NCBI GenBank assembly: GCA_051006215.1
Contig: JBPCIO010000141.1
Span: forward strand, 78,514 to 142,513
Origin: CF-72 sp051006215
GTDB taxonomy: Bacteria; Chloroflexota; UBA6077; CF-72
Reading direction: 5' to 3'
Length of the DNA stretch: 64,000 nucleotides
The number at the start of each line of letters is the position of its first letter. The stretch's first letter is position 1. The notes under the pieces are model-generated. The model had not been told where the DNA came from, did no database searches, and worked only from the letters and a program-made list of their open reading frames with translations. Positions 9,170-16,757 of this stretch are shown one piece after another. The position numbers and the translations under genes are program-made.

Positions 9170-9712
9170 CTACGGAATGGGTTCGAAGTGCTCGATGTTG
9201 CGGCGCAGGCCCTCGTATATCAGAACGGGGATCCAGAGGATCAGCATAGCCAACACTGCTTCGACCACCACCGCGTATCCGGGACCCACCAGAATCTGGC
9301 CCTGGCCGATGTTCAGCCGATGCGCCACCGCGACTACCAGCACCAGCAGTAGCGAGACAGCAACATAGATCGGCACCGGCCTTCGGGTGCGATCTGCCAG
9401 GACGCGGAAGCCAGCCAACCAGAACGTACCGAACAGCAGCGAAAGCGGCAGCAGGATTGCCGCCTGTACGACCGGTGAGACCGTGAAGTACGTCCCCGTC
9501 CACCAGCCAGCCCACAGCGCCAGAACGTATACGCCAGCGACCAAACCGGTCAGGACGGCCGCCGTGCCAAGGACAAGTAATCGATCGGCATGGCCGCGCT
9601 GACGCGCCCAGATGACGAGGCCACCCACGATCAAGACGGTGGCCAGCATGACTGCTGCTCCCCCCTCTCCGGATCGGAGAAACGCTATGTACCCCGTGCT
9701 TGCATGGTCCAC
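9170..9712 (-). CDS. Hypothetical integral membrane protein
   Basis: A product of about 180 residues with roughly five or six hydrophobic segments and short charged loops, ending YEGLRRNIEHFEPIP. I recognise no family. The frame is open upstream to 9907, but the extra N-terminal part is rich in Arg, Pro and Gly and not hydrophobic, so a GTG at 9712 or an ATG at 9649 is more credible. It is convergent with the Gfo/Idh/MocA gene that ends at 9135 and divergent from the repeat protein at 9973. Confidence 0.6.
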   Translation of the reverse strand: MDHASTGYIAFLRSGEGGAAVMLATVLIVGGLVIWARQRGHADRLLVLGTAAVLTGLVAGVYVLALWAGWWTGTYFTVSPVVQAAILLPLSLLFGTFWLAGFRVLADRTRRPVPIYVAVSLLLVLVVAVAHRLNIGQGQILVGPGYAVVVEAVLAMLILWIPVLIYEGLRRNIEHFEPIP

Positions 9713-9972
9713 CTGAGTCAAGCACCTAATCCTACGCGGTCGCGGCGCTGCGTCATCACGATATGCTCGGGCTGGCTCGGCCTCGCCCTCGTCACCGGAG
9801 CGGCACAACCCATCTCCAACTGGTAACGGCGAGGCCGGCCAGGACGCCGAGCAACCAACATTCGACCGTAGGGTTGACGGAAGCTCTATGAGCGTGGCGC
9901 CAAACACAGGGGGTGTGTGCGATTATTTGAGTACGCAAGCTTGCTCACGCAGCCTTGCCTATAGGAGGAACG

Positions 9973-10698
9973 ATGCAACACCGACTGATCAGCATGGCTG
10001 CAGGCGTAGCCTTGCTGCTGACTGCAGGCGGGGGCGCCGCGCACGCGCAAACAACCAGCGACGCCGCCACCCACGACGTGACCACTGACGGCGTCCACGA
10101 CGCCACCCCCGACCCAATGCATGACGCCACGCCCGACGCAATGCATGACGGCGTGCATGACGTGACCGTTGACGGCGTGCATAACCCCACGCCCGACGAC
10201 GCGATGCATGACGTGAGTGCTGAGGGTGTCCATGACGCCCCGCCCGACCCGATGCACGACGCCACCCACGATGTGACCACTGACGGCGTACATGACGCCA
10301 CTCCGGACCCGATGCATGACGCGACCACCGACGGCGTGCATGACGCCACGCCCGACCCGATGCATGACGCCACCCACGATGTCGTCCCCGGCGCCACGCA
10401 CGACGTCAACCCCAGCGCCACGCACGACGCCAACCCGGGTGCCGCGCATGACGCCACCCACCCCGGCGCTACGCACGACGTGAACCCCGGCGCTACGCAC
10501 GACGTCAATCCCGGCACGACGCACGATGTCAACCCTGGTCCGACGCACGATGTGAGTCACCCCGCGCCGAGCGCCACGCCTGAGCTGGACAGCCTTTTCT
10601 TGTTCGGCACCGGTGCTACTGGCGCAGCCGGCTATGGGCTCATGCGAGTTCGCGCTGGCCGGCCCAAACAGTCTACAGCCGACGACTCAGAAAGCTAA
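9973..10698 (+). CDS. Secreted His-Asp repeat protein with PEP-CTERM-like tail
   Basis: A 241-residue protein. The ATG at 9973 has a good ribosome site (AGGAGG at 9963). A signal peptide ends near AHAQTTS. The middle (residues about 32-195) is built of imperfect repeats such as DGVHDATPDPMHDAT, later GATHDVNP, giving about 22 HD pairs. The end has ATPELDSLFLFGTGATGAAG, then an Arg-containing tail. This three-part layout (Pro/Glu motif, hydrophobic helix, basic end) resembles PEP-CTERM sorting signals, although PELDS replaces PEP. His and Asp at regular steps could bind metal ions; that is inference. No exosortase gene is seen in the window. Confidence 0.85.
   Translation: MQHRLISMAAGVALLLTAGGGAAHAQTTSDAATHDVTTDGVHDATPDPMHDATPDAMHDGVHDVTVDGVHNPTPDDAMHDVSAEGVHDAPPDPMHDATHDVTTDGVHDATPDPMHDATTDGVHDATPDPMHDATHDVVPGATHDVNPSATHDANPGAAHDATHPGATHDVNPGATHDVNPGTTHDVNPGPTHDVSHPAPSATPELDSLFLFGTGATGAAGYGLMRVRAGRPKQSTADDSES
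10069..10560 (+). repeat. Degenerate coding tandem repeats (HD-rich)
   Basis: Imperfect direct repeats inside the gene at 9973. Two repeat classes follow each other: units around GACGGCGTGCATGACGCCAC with CCCGATGCATGACGCC in the first two thirds, then shorter units with GGCGCTACGCACGACGTCAA. The frame is kept throughout, so they are coding repeats that have expanded by slippage or recombination rather than a CRISPR array. Confidence 0.85.
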
Positions 10699-10726
10699 GT
10701 GAGACTCCCGCCCTGTGCTTTCCGGA

Positions 10727-11992
10727 ATGGCCGGGGCTCGGGACTCCCTCCACGCCCGGCTCGCTGTGCAACCATCGGCTAACGGTGGCGGCGGCTTGAT
10801 CCGCTGGTGGTTCGCCGCCGCTGTCGTAGGCATGGGCGCCCTGGCGGCCGGTTGGTTGAGCTACGAGTTCTGGCGGCTGCTCTTCCAGCCGGGCATCATG
10901 GGCGCCGTCGACCTCCTGCTGCGCCGGGACGAAGTGCACCGCTGGTTCGGCGGCCTGCCCGTGTACAGCGAGCTCAGGACTGCCACGTACCCGCCCGCAA
11001 GCATGGTCTTGCTGTGGCCGTTGGTTGGCTGGCTGGACGCCACGGCCAGCCGCTGGCTGTGGGCGATTAGCACGATCGGGGCGCTGGCCTGGCTGGTGTG
11101 GTTGGTGGTGCACGCGAGTGGGGCCAGGACCCGCTTCGAGATTGCCTTCGTAGCGTTGCTGCCCCTGGCGTCTTATGCCGCTGGCGCTGCCATCGGCAAC
11201 GGGCAGCTGATCGTACAGGTGCTGCCGATCCTGCTGGCCGCCGTGCTCTTGCTCCGGTCAAACGAGTTACGCGGCTGGAAGTGGAGAATTCTCGCGGCCG
11301 GACTGCTCCTGGCCAGTCTGGTGAAGCCAACCCTGGCTACTCCGTTCTTCTGGATTGCGCTGTTCGCCGCCGGCTCACCCTGGCCAGTCGTGTTCGCGAG
11401 TGCGGGTTACGTTGGGCTTACACTCCTGGCCGCCCAGTTTCAGCCCACACCTTTGCCGATACTTCTGCGCGAATGGCTCGCGCGCAGCCAAATCACAGCG
11501 ACTGGCAGTAGCGGAGCCAACCTTCACGCGTGGCTTGCAGCGCTGGGACTTGGTGATTGGATCCCAGCGGCGTCACTGCTGGTCCTCCTGTTCTTGGGAG
11601 CCTGGGTATACCGCCATCGCCACGCTGATCTCTGGCTGCTTCTGGGCGTCACGAGCATCGTCACCAATATGTGGTCGTATCACCTCTGGTACGACGACCT
11701 CATCGTGGTCCTGGCCGGCATCAGCGTCTTTCGGCTCGCCCGCTCGGTCGCGCCTACACGCCCCCTGATGCTGACCCGCGCGCTGCTCGCGGCGTTGGTC
11801 CTGACCAGCCTGGCCCCGGGTGGACTGTACACTCTTCCGCCACCCTGGAATGGGGTGTACGTGTGGTTGCAAACCGTCGTTCGGGTGGCTGTCCTGGTGT
11901 ACCTCATCGGCGAGACCCGGCGACAATCGGCTCTGAGTGTTGCACACCCATTGCCGGCGCCGAGAGCATCGACGGCGCAAACGATCGTCTAA
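10727..11992 (+). CDS. GT87-like (DUF2029) membrane mannosyltransferase
   Basis: About 421 residues with nine or more transmembrane segments. After the first membrane helix come AVDLLLRRDEVHRWFGGLPV and ATYPPASMVLLWPL. The acidic residues, the G-x-P-V-Y and the YPP match the pattern of DUF2029/GT87 polyprenyl-phosphate-mannose-dependent transferases (PimE and related enzymes). The enzyme would act on the outer face of the membrane on a glycan or glycolipid. An upstream GTG at 10715 is in frame; the ATG at 10727 gives a cleaner N-terminus. It follows the HD-repeat gene by fewer than 30 bases and may be transcribed with it. Confidence 0.78.
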   Translation: MAGARDSLHARLAVQPSANGGGGLIRWWFAAAVVGMGALAAGWLSYEFWRLLFQPGIMGAVDLLLRRDEVHRWFGGLPVYSELRTATYPPASMVLLWPLVGWLDATASRWLWAISTIGALAWLVWLVVHASGARTRFEIAFVALLPLASYAAGAAIGNGQLIVQVLPILLAAVLLLRSNELRGWKWRILAAGLLLASLVKPTLATPFFWIALFAAGSPWPVVFASAGYVGLTLLAAQFQPTPLPILLREWLARSQITATGSSGANLHAWLAALGLGDWIPAASLLVLLFLGAWVYRHRHADLWLLLGVTSIVTNMWSYHLWYDDLIVVLAGISVFRLARSVAPTRPLMLTRALLAALVLTSLAPGGLYTLPPPWNGVYVWLQTVVRVAVLVYLIGETRRQSALSVAHPLPAPRASTAQTIV

Positions 11993-12040
11993 CTACGCGA
12001 AAAGTCGGCGCGGACGGTAGCAAGGCCTCTTCCGACTTCG

Positions 12041-12068
12041 CTCAACGGTAACTCAACGTGGCGTAAAC
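12041..12068 (+). promoter_or_regulatory. Triple 11-bp direct repeat, copy 2 (candidate operator)
   Basis: CTCAAC (12041), CTCAAC (12052) and GTAAAC (12063) are spaced exactly 11 bp, about 80 bases before the chosen ATG of the flavoprotein gene at 12151. Counted over 29 positions that include the preceding G, it matches copy 1 at 21. It lies in the 158-bp gap after the GT87 gene, so it most likely controls the large + strand run that begins here. Confidence 0.55.
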
Positions 12069-12150
12069 CTGCGTTGCTCGCCGCGCCCATCAGACTCCCA
12101 TCACCAAACGTGACGCTCAATTGTCAGTACTCATGCGGGAAAGAAGTGAG

Positions 12151-13605
12151 ATGGTAGAAACTGGTCAGCGCACAGCAGTCATCATGGGAGCCGGTCCAGC
12201 GGGGCTCGCAACAGGCCTGGCTCTGGCACGCGCTGGCTGGTTTGTTCACGTCGTTGAGCAAGCCTCGGTCGTCGGCGGCCTGGCGCGAACGGTGGAGCAG
12301 GACGGCTTCCGTTTCGATATCGGCGGACATCGCTGGTTCACCAAGAAAGATGTTCTCAACCACTTCCTCATCGACCTGCTCGGCGACGAGATGGTGATGG
12401 TCGACCGCATCAGTCGAATTTTCTTCGACGGCACGTATGTGGACTACCCGCTCCGCGCGGCCAACGTACTGTCCCACATTGGACCGATGACCAGCGCGCG
12501 TGCCATCGGTGATTTCGTCGTGTCGAAGGCTACCCAGCGGTTGTCCAACAAGCCCGTGGTGTCCATGGAGGACGCCTACGTGGGCCAGTTCGGACGCACG
12601 CTGTACGAGCTGTTTTTTCGCAACTACTCCGAAAAGGTATGGGGCGAGTCATGCTCCGAGCTCTCGGGTGACTGGGTCACCCAGCGCAGCAAGGGTCTGT
12701 CGCTATTTACCGCGGTCAAGGACGCCTTCAAACGCAGCGACGGCGAGGTCGAGAGCCTAGTCGACAGGTTCATGTACCCGGCTCTGGGTTTCGGTCGCAT
12801 ATCCGAGCGCATGGTTGAGGACATCGAAGCCACTGGCGGGCGCGTGGATCTCGGCCAACGCGTCATCCGCGTCGACCACGATCACGGCCAGGTGAGCGGG
12901 ATTACCGTCAGCGACGGTGCGCGTGAGCGCCAGATCAACGGCGATGTCTTCGTCTCCTCTATTCCGATGACCGAGCTGGCCCAGGTCCTGGCGCCGGCTG
13001 CCACATCCGGCGTCCTCGAAGCCAGCCGCAGCCTGACCTATCGCGACCTGATCACGGTCAATCTGTTGCTGGACCGTCCCCAGGTAACCAACGACACGTG
13101 GGTCTACGTCCACGATCCGAGCGTATCGTTCGCCCGCCTCCACGAGCCACGCAACTGGAGCAGCCAAATGGCGCCTGAGGGTAAGACATCGCTCGTGCTC
13201 GAGCTCTTCTGCGAAGCTGGCGACCAGCTCTGGCAGCGCACCGACGATGATCTGGTCGAGCTCGTTTCAGGAGATCTGGCTGACAAGCTCCACTTCATCG
13301 AGCGGAACGAGGTAATGGGTGGATTCGCCATCCGCAGCCGCGACGCCTACCCTCGGTATGGCCTTGAGTACCGCGACGCGGTCGCTCAGATCAAGAGCTG
13401 CCTGGGCAGTTTCGCGAATCTGAACATCGTTGGGCGGGGTGGCACCTTCCGCTACAACAACACCGACCACGCAATCGAGACCGGCTTGTTGGCCGCTCGG
13501 CACATCCTGGGCGAGGACGTGGATGTCGATTCCGTCAACAGCGAACAGGAGTACCTCGAGGAGCGACGGGTTCCAGCGCGGCTCTCGCGGGCTGCCGTTG
13601 CCTGA
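12151..13605 (+). CDS. FAD-dependent oxidoreductase, UDP-galactopyranose mutase-like
   Basis: A 484-residue flavoprotein of the amine-oxidase/protoporphyrinogen-oxidase clan. The FAD-binding motif TAVIMGAGPAGLATGLALA is at the N-terminus, followed by GGLARTVEQDGFRFDIGGHR and WFTK. The GGH-R-W-F-T-K stretch is characteristic of a group usually found in glycan clusters and often named UDP-galactopyranose-mutase-like. The C-terminus has NIVGRGGTFRYNNTDHAIET, a typical second FAD contact. Starts at 12121 (TTG) and 12133 (ATG) are possible. It is the first gene of a coupled series of glycosyltransferases, so a role in making or rearranging a sugar donor is likely but not shown. Confidence 0.8.
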   Translation: MVETGQRTAVIMGAGPAGLATGLALARAGWFVHVVEQASVVGGLARTVEQDGFRFDIGGHRWFTKKDVLNHFLIDLLGDEMVMVDRISRIFFDGTYVDYPLRAANVLSHIGPMTSARAIGDFVVSKATQRLSNKPVVSMEDAYVGQFGRTLYELFFRNYSEKVWGESCSELSGDWVTQRSKGLSLFTAVKDAFKRSDGEVESLVDRFMYPALGFGRISERMVEDIEATGGRVDLGQRVIRVDHDHGQVSGITVSDGARERQINGDVFVSSIPMTELAQVLAPAATSGVLEASRSLTYRDLITVNLLLDRPQVTNDTWVYVHDPSVSFARLHEPRNWSSQMAPEGKTSLVLELFCEAGDQLWQRTDDDLVELVSGDLADKLHFIERNEVMGGFAIRSRDAYPRYGLEYRDAVAQIKSCLGSFANLNIVGRGGTFRYNNTDHAIETGLLAARHILGEDVDVDSVNSEQEYLEERRVPARLSRAAVA

Positions 13606-14692
13606 GCTCGGGCCCCATTCGCCGGGGCCAACGGTGGCGCCAGCGATCAGCGTGGTCGTTCCCGTCTACAACGGCGGCGCCGCCTTCCAGCGCTGCCTGG
13701 CGGCTCTGGCCGGCAGCCGCGACATAGCCTGGGAGCTGGTCGTGGTCGACGATGGTTCGACTGACGATTCCGCCGAGACCGCCCAACTGACGGGTGCCCG
13801 CGTCCTGACCACGGACCGCGCGCGCAGCGGACCCGGACCCGCCCGCAACCTGGGTGCCCGCGTCGCTCGCGCTCCGATCCTGTGTTTCATCGATGCTGAC
13901 GTCCTTGCTCGCTCGGACACGCTGGCAAACTTTGCGGCGCTCTTCGCCGCCGACCCCGGCCTCACCGCCGCATTCGGTTCGTATGACCCGCAACCCGCCC
14001 ACCCTGGTCTTCTCTCCCAGTATCGGAACTTGCTCCATCACTTCGTCCACCAGACGGGCCAGGAAGAGGCCTCAACCTTCTGGAGCGGCTGTGGCGCTAT
14101 CCGCCGCCAGGCGTTCCTGGACCTGAACGGGTTCGACGCCGCGTATACGCGCCCGAGCATCGAGGACATCGAGCTCGGCTATCGCGTCCTGGCCGCTGGT
14201 GGTCGCATCCGACTGGCCAAGCACATTCAGGTAAAACATTTGAAGCACTGGACGTTCTGGAACATCCTTCAGACGGATATCCGTGACCGGGCCCTGCCCT
14301 GGACGCAGTTGATCGTGCGAACGGGACAGCTTCCGAATGACCTGAACCTTCAGACCGCCAGTCGCGTCAGCGCGGTATGCGTGTATGGGCTGTTGGTCAG
14401 CGCGGGTCTCAGCATCTGGCAGCCTCTGGCGCTTCTGGCCACAATCCCGCTGGTGGCGCTGCTGCTGGTCTGTAACCAGCACCTGTACTCGTTCTTGCTG
14501 GGCCAGCGTGGGTTCCGTTTCCTGCTGTGTGTGCTGCCCATGCACTGGCTGTACTACGGCTACTCGGCCCTGGTCTTCAGCGCTGGCATGGCCTTCGAAA
14601 AAGTGCGCGCCCGGCGACGGGCCGCGACCGCGCCAGTCCTTGTGCGTTCGAACGGCGGCGTCGCCTCGTCTGACGTCGAGCTCGCGCTCTGA
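13598..14692 (+). CDS. GT2 family glycosyltransferase with C-terminal membrane helices
   Basis: About 364 residues. The GT-A domain begins APAISVVVPVYNGGAAFQRC, with VVVDDGSTDD for nucleotide binding, CFIDADV as the metal-binding DxD, and SIEDIELGYR as the ED acceptor-site motif. Two or three hydrophobic segments follow near the C-terminus, anchoring it at the inner membrane face. The likely start is TTG 13598, overlapping the previous gene by eight bases, or GTG 13634; an open frame back to 13430 lies wholly inside the flavoprotein gene and is not credible. It probably adds a sugar to the lipid-linked glycan made by this island. Confidence 0.83.
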   Translation: MPELGPHSPGPTVAPAISVVVPVYNGGAAFQRCLAALAGSRDIAWELVVVDDGSTDDSAETAQLTGARVLTTDRARSGPGPARNLGARVARAPILCFIDADVLARSDTLANFAALFAADPGLTAAFGSYDPQPAHPGLLSQYRNLLHHFVHQTGQEEASTFWSGCGAIRRQAFLDLNGFDAAYTRPSIEDIELGYRVLAAGGRIRLAKHIQVKHLKHWTFWNILQTDIRDRALPWTQLIVRTGQLPNDLNLQTASRVSAVCVYGLLVSAGLSIWQPLALLATIPLVALLLVCNQHLYSFLLGQRGFRFLLCVLPMHWLYYGYSALVFSAGMAFEKVRARRRAATAPVLVRSNGGVASSDVELAL

Positions 14693-14710
14693 GCAGGCAT
14701 AATCCCGTAC

Positions 14711-15616
14711 GTGGGAGTGGGGCCGCCTGGGCGCCGAATTTCGATCCTCATCGCCGCCCGAGACACCCGCGCCGATACACGCGAGTGTCTCGCGGCCCTC
14801 GCCCCCCAGGTCGACTCGCAAACAGAAGTGCTGGTGGTGTGTGGCTCGGAGGATGGGACCGCCGAGATGGTGAATCGCGACTTTGGCTGGGCACGCTCAC
14901 TCCAATATCCGGTGGGTACCGGCTTCGGCGAGTTACGCGCGCATGGGCTGGCCAGCGCCACGGGTGATCCGATTGTCTTCCTGGATGTGTACTGTCGGGT
15001 GCGTCCAGGCTGGCTCGCCCGCTGGCGCGAGGAGCCCTGGGAACGCTATGCAGCGGTGGGCGGCCTGGTCGAACCGGCGCCCCGCCCCAGTCTGGCGGAC
15101 TGGGCCGCCTTCTTGAGCGAGTATGGTCCGTACCTCCCCCCCCTGCCGGCAGGCGAGACAGACCACCTCCTTGGCAACAACGTCGGCTTTCGCCGCGCCG
15201 CGCTGGAGCGGGCTGGCTTGATCGGTGCGGCCGAGTTCTGGAAAACCTTCGCGCTCTGGGCACTGTCCGCGCAGGGTGAACACTGCTGGACGGACCCACG
15301 CCAGCTCGTGTCTCACGTCCGGTCCATTCAGCCGGGCGAGTTCAGCATTCACCGCTACTGGCACGGGCGATGTTTCGGCGCGACCCGAACCCTGAGGAGC
15401 AGGTGGCGAGTGCGTCTCGCGCGCGCTGCGAGCTGTCCCGCCGTGCCGTTGCTCCTGACCGCGCGACTGGTCCGCGACGTGCACCCCAATCGAGCCTATC
15501 GACGTGTCCTGTGGCGGAGCCTGCCTTTCGCGCTGCTCTACCATGCCGCCTGGGCGCTGGGCGAGCTCGACGGCTACCTGCGCGGTGCGGGCGGCGCGTG
15601 TGCCCGCCTGGCATGA
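14711..15616 (+). CDS. GT2 family glycosyltransferase
   Basis: A 301-residue GT-A protein starting at GTG 14711 (ISILIAARDTRADTRECLAA). The position expected for DxD reads FLDVYCRV, so the second acidic residue is replaced and the metal site is unusual. DWAAFLSEYGPYLPPL, followed by GNNVGFRRAALE, recurs in both halves of the double GT2 protein at 16758, so these three domains form a recent paralogous set. Its stop overlaps the next ATG (ATGA). Activity is uncertain because of the altered DxD. Confidence 0.75.
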   Translation: MGVGPPGRRISILIAARDTRADTRECLAALAPQVDSQTEVLVVCGSEDGTAEMVNRDFGWARSLQYPVGTGFGELRAHGLASATGDPIVFLDVYCRVRPGWLARWREEPWERYAAVGGLVEPAPRPSLADWAAFLSEYGPYLPPLPAGETDHLLGNNVGFRRAALERAGLIGAAEFWKTFALWALSAQGEHCWTDPRQLVSHVRSIQPGEFSIHRYWHGRCFGATRTLRSRWRVRLARAASCPAVPLLLTARLVRDVHPNRAYRRVLWRSLPFALLYHAAWALGELDGYLRGAGGACARLA

Positions 15617-16698
15617 CTGAGGAGCGTGTGAACGACCCGGACGCTGGGTTGATCAGCTTCTGCTGTCCTCGCTGCAGCGGTCCGCTTGCGACGCGTTCCA
15701 GCGAATATCACTGTAGTGCCTGCAGCCACACCTACCCGGTCATACTCGGAATTCCCGACTTCCGCGTTTTCCCGGATCCGTACATCGACTACGCAGATGA
15801 CCGAGCCAAGGCCGGGCGCGTCCTGCACGGCATGGACAACGCCTCGTTTGCGGCGTTGGTGCGCCGCTACTGGGACCTCACCCCCGACGTTCCGCGCCAC
15901 CTGGTCGACGGCTATGTCAGCCATGTCCTAATGGCCGGCGAGCGTGCCAGCTCGATTCTCGATGAGGCGCGACGTGCTGGGAATCGCATGGGCGCGCGGC
16001 CGGCCCTCGGAAGCGGTGCCATCCTCGAAATCGGATGCGGGACAGGCGGCTTGTTGATCGCCGCCGCCCGCGAGTATCAGCAGGTTGTGGGGGTCGACAT
16101 CGCCTTCCGCTGGATCGCGATCGCCACCCGCCGCGTGCAAGAGGCGGTCACCAACGGCCAGTTGACACCCGAGCAAGCTCGTCGCGTCCGACTCGTATGC
16201 GCCTGCGCGGAAAGCTTGCCTCTGCCGTCAGGCGCGTTCGATCTGGTGGTGGGCGCTGGCGTTGTCGAGCACGCCAGCCGCCAGCCCGACCTGCTACGGC
16301 AGGCGCGTCGAGCGCTACGCCCTGGCGGACTACTCTTCCTCACCACGGTCAACCGCCTGAGCCTGGCACCCGAGCCGCACGTCGGGGTCTGGGGTGTGGG
16401 TTTCCTACCCCGCCGCTTGATGGAACCCTACGTACGCCGGGTGCGAGGTGTTCCGTACCGCTATATTCGATTACACTCCGCCCTGGGTCTCGCTGGCCTC
16501 CTGCGTAGCGCTGGGTTCGCCCGCTGGGAGGTTCAGCCACCGCCAGTGGCGGACGGTGACATGCGCCGCTACTCTGCCGGCGTCCAGGCGTGCGGCCGGC
16601 TGTACAACCGGGTGCGGCAACTGCCTGGTCCTCGCCAGGTACTCAGTTTGGTCGGTCCGCTGCTCCAGATCGCAGCCGTCCGTGGCAACGAACCGTAA
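15613..16698 (+). CDS. SAM-dependent methyltransferase with N-terminal zinc-ribbon
   Basis: A 361-residue protein. Residues about 15-45 form a Trm112-like zinc ribbon (FCCPRCSGPL, then CSACSHTYPVILGIPDF). The class I methyltransferase core follows, with ILEIGCGTGGLLIAAA (SAM motif I), VVGVDIAFRWI, and FDLVVGAGVVEHASRQPDLL. Such fusions are common in glycan clusters, where they methylate sugars or process lipid-linked intermediates. The ATG at 15613 overlaps the preceding stop; the frame is open back to 15370 but that part lies inside the previous gene. Confidence 0.85.
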   Translation: MTEERVNDPDAGLISFCCPRCSGPLATRSSEYHCSACSHTYPVILGIPDFRVFPDPYIDYADDRAKAGRVLHGMDNASFAALVRRYWDLTPDVPRHLVDGYVSHVLMAGERASSILDEARRAGNRMGARPALGSGAILEIGCGTGGLLIAAAREYQQVVGVDIAFRWIAIATRRVQEAVTNGQLTPEQARRVRLVCACAESLPLPSGAFDLVVGAGVVEHASRQPDLLRQARRALRPGGLLFLTTVNRLSLAPEPHVGVWGVGFLPRRLMEPYVRRVRGVPYRYIRLHSALGLAGLLRSAGFARWEVQPPPVADGDMRRYSAGVQACGRLYNRVRQLPGPRQVLSLVGPLLQIAAVRGNEP

Positions 16699-16701
16699 CG
16701 G

Positions 16702-16729
16702 CTAAACCACGTCTCAACCGAGCGTTGAC
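16702..16729 (+). promoter_or_regulatory. Triple 11-bp direct repeat, copy 3 (candidate operator)
   Basis: CTAAAC (16702), CTCAAC (16713) and GTTGAC (16724) are spaced 11 bp in the 59-bp gap between the methyltransferase and the double GT2 gene. Counted over 29 positions that include the preceding G, 22 match copy 1 at 141. Its position 29 bases before the GTG at 16758 suggests a promoter-proximal site that restarts transcription in mid-cluster. Confidence 0.55.
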
Positions 16730-16757
16730 GGGTCGGTTGGCCGCCGCGGCCTAGGCT

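Noticed and set aside
10069..10560. Repeat array considered as CRISPR
   Set aside because: The repeats keep a reading frame, vary in length, have no unique spacers, and no cas genes are near.
13430..13597. Longer N-terminus for the GT2 gene
   Set aside because: These residues overlap the conserved C-terminus of the flavoprotein in another frame and look random.
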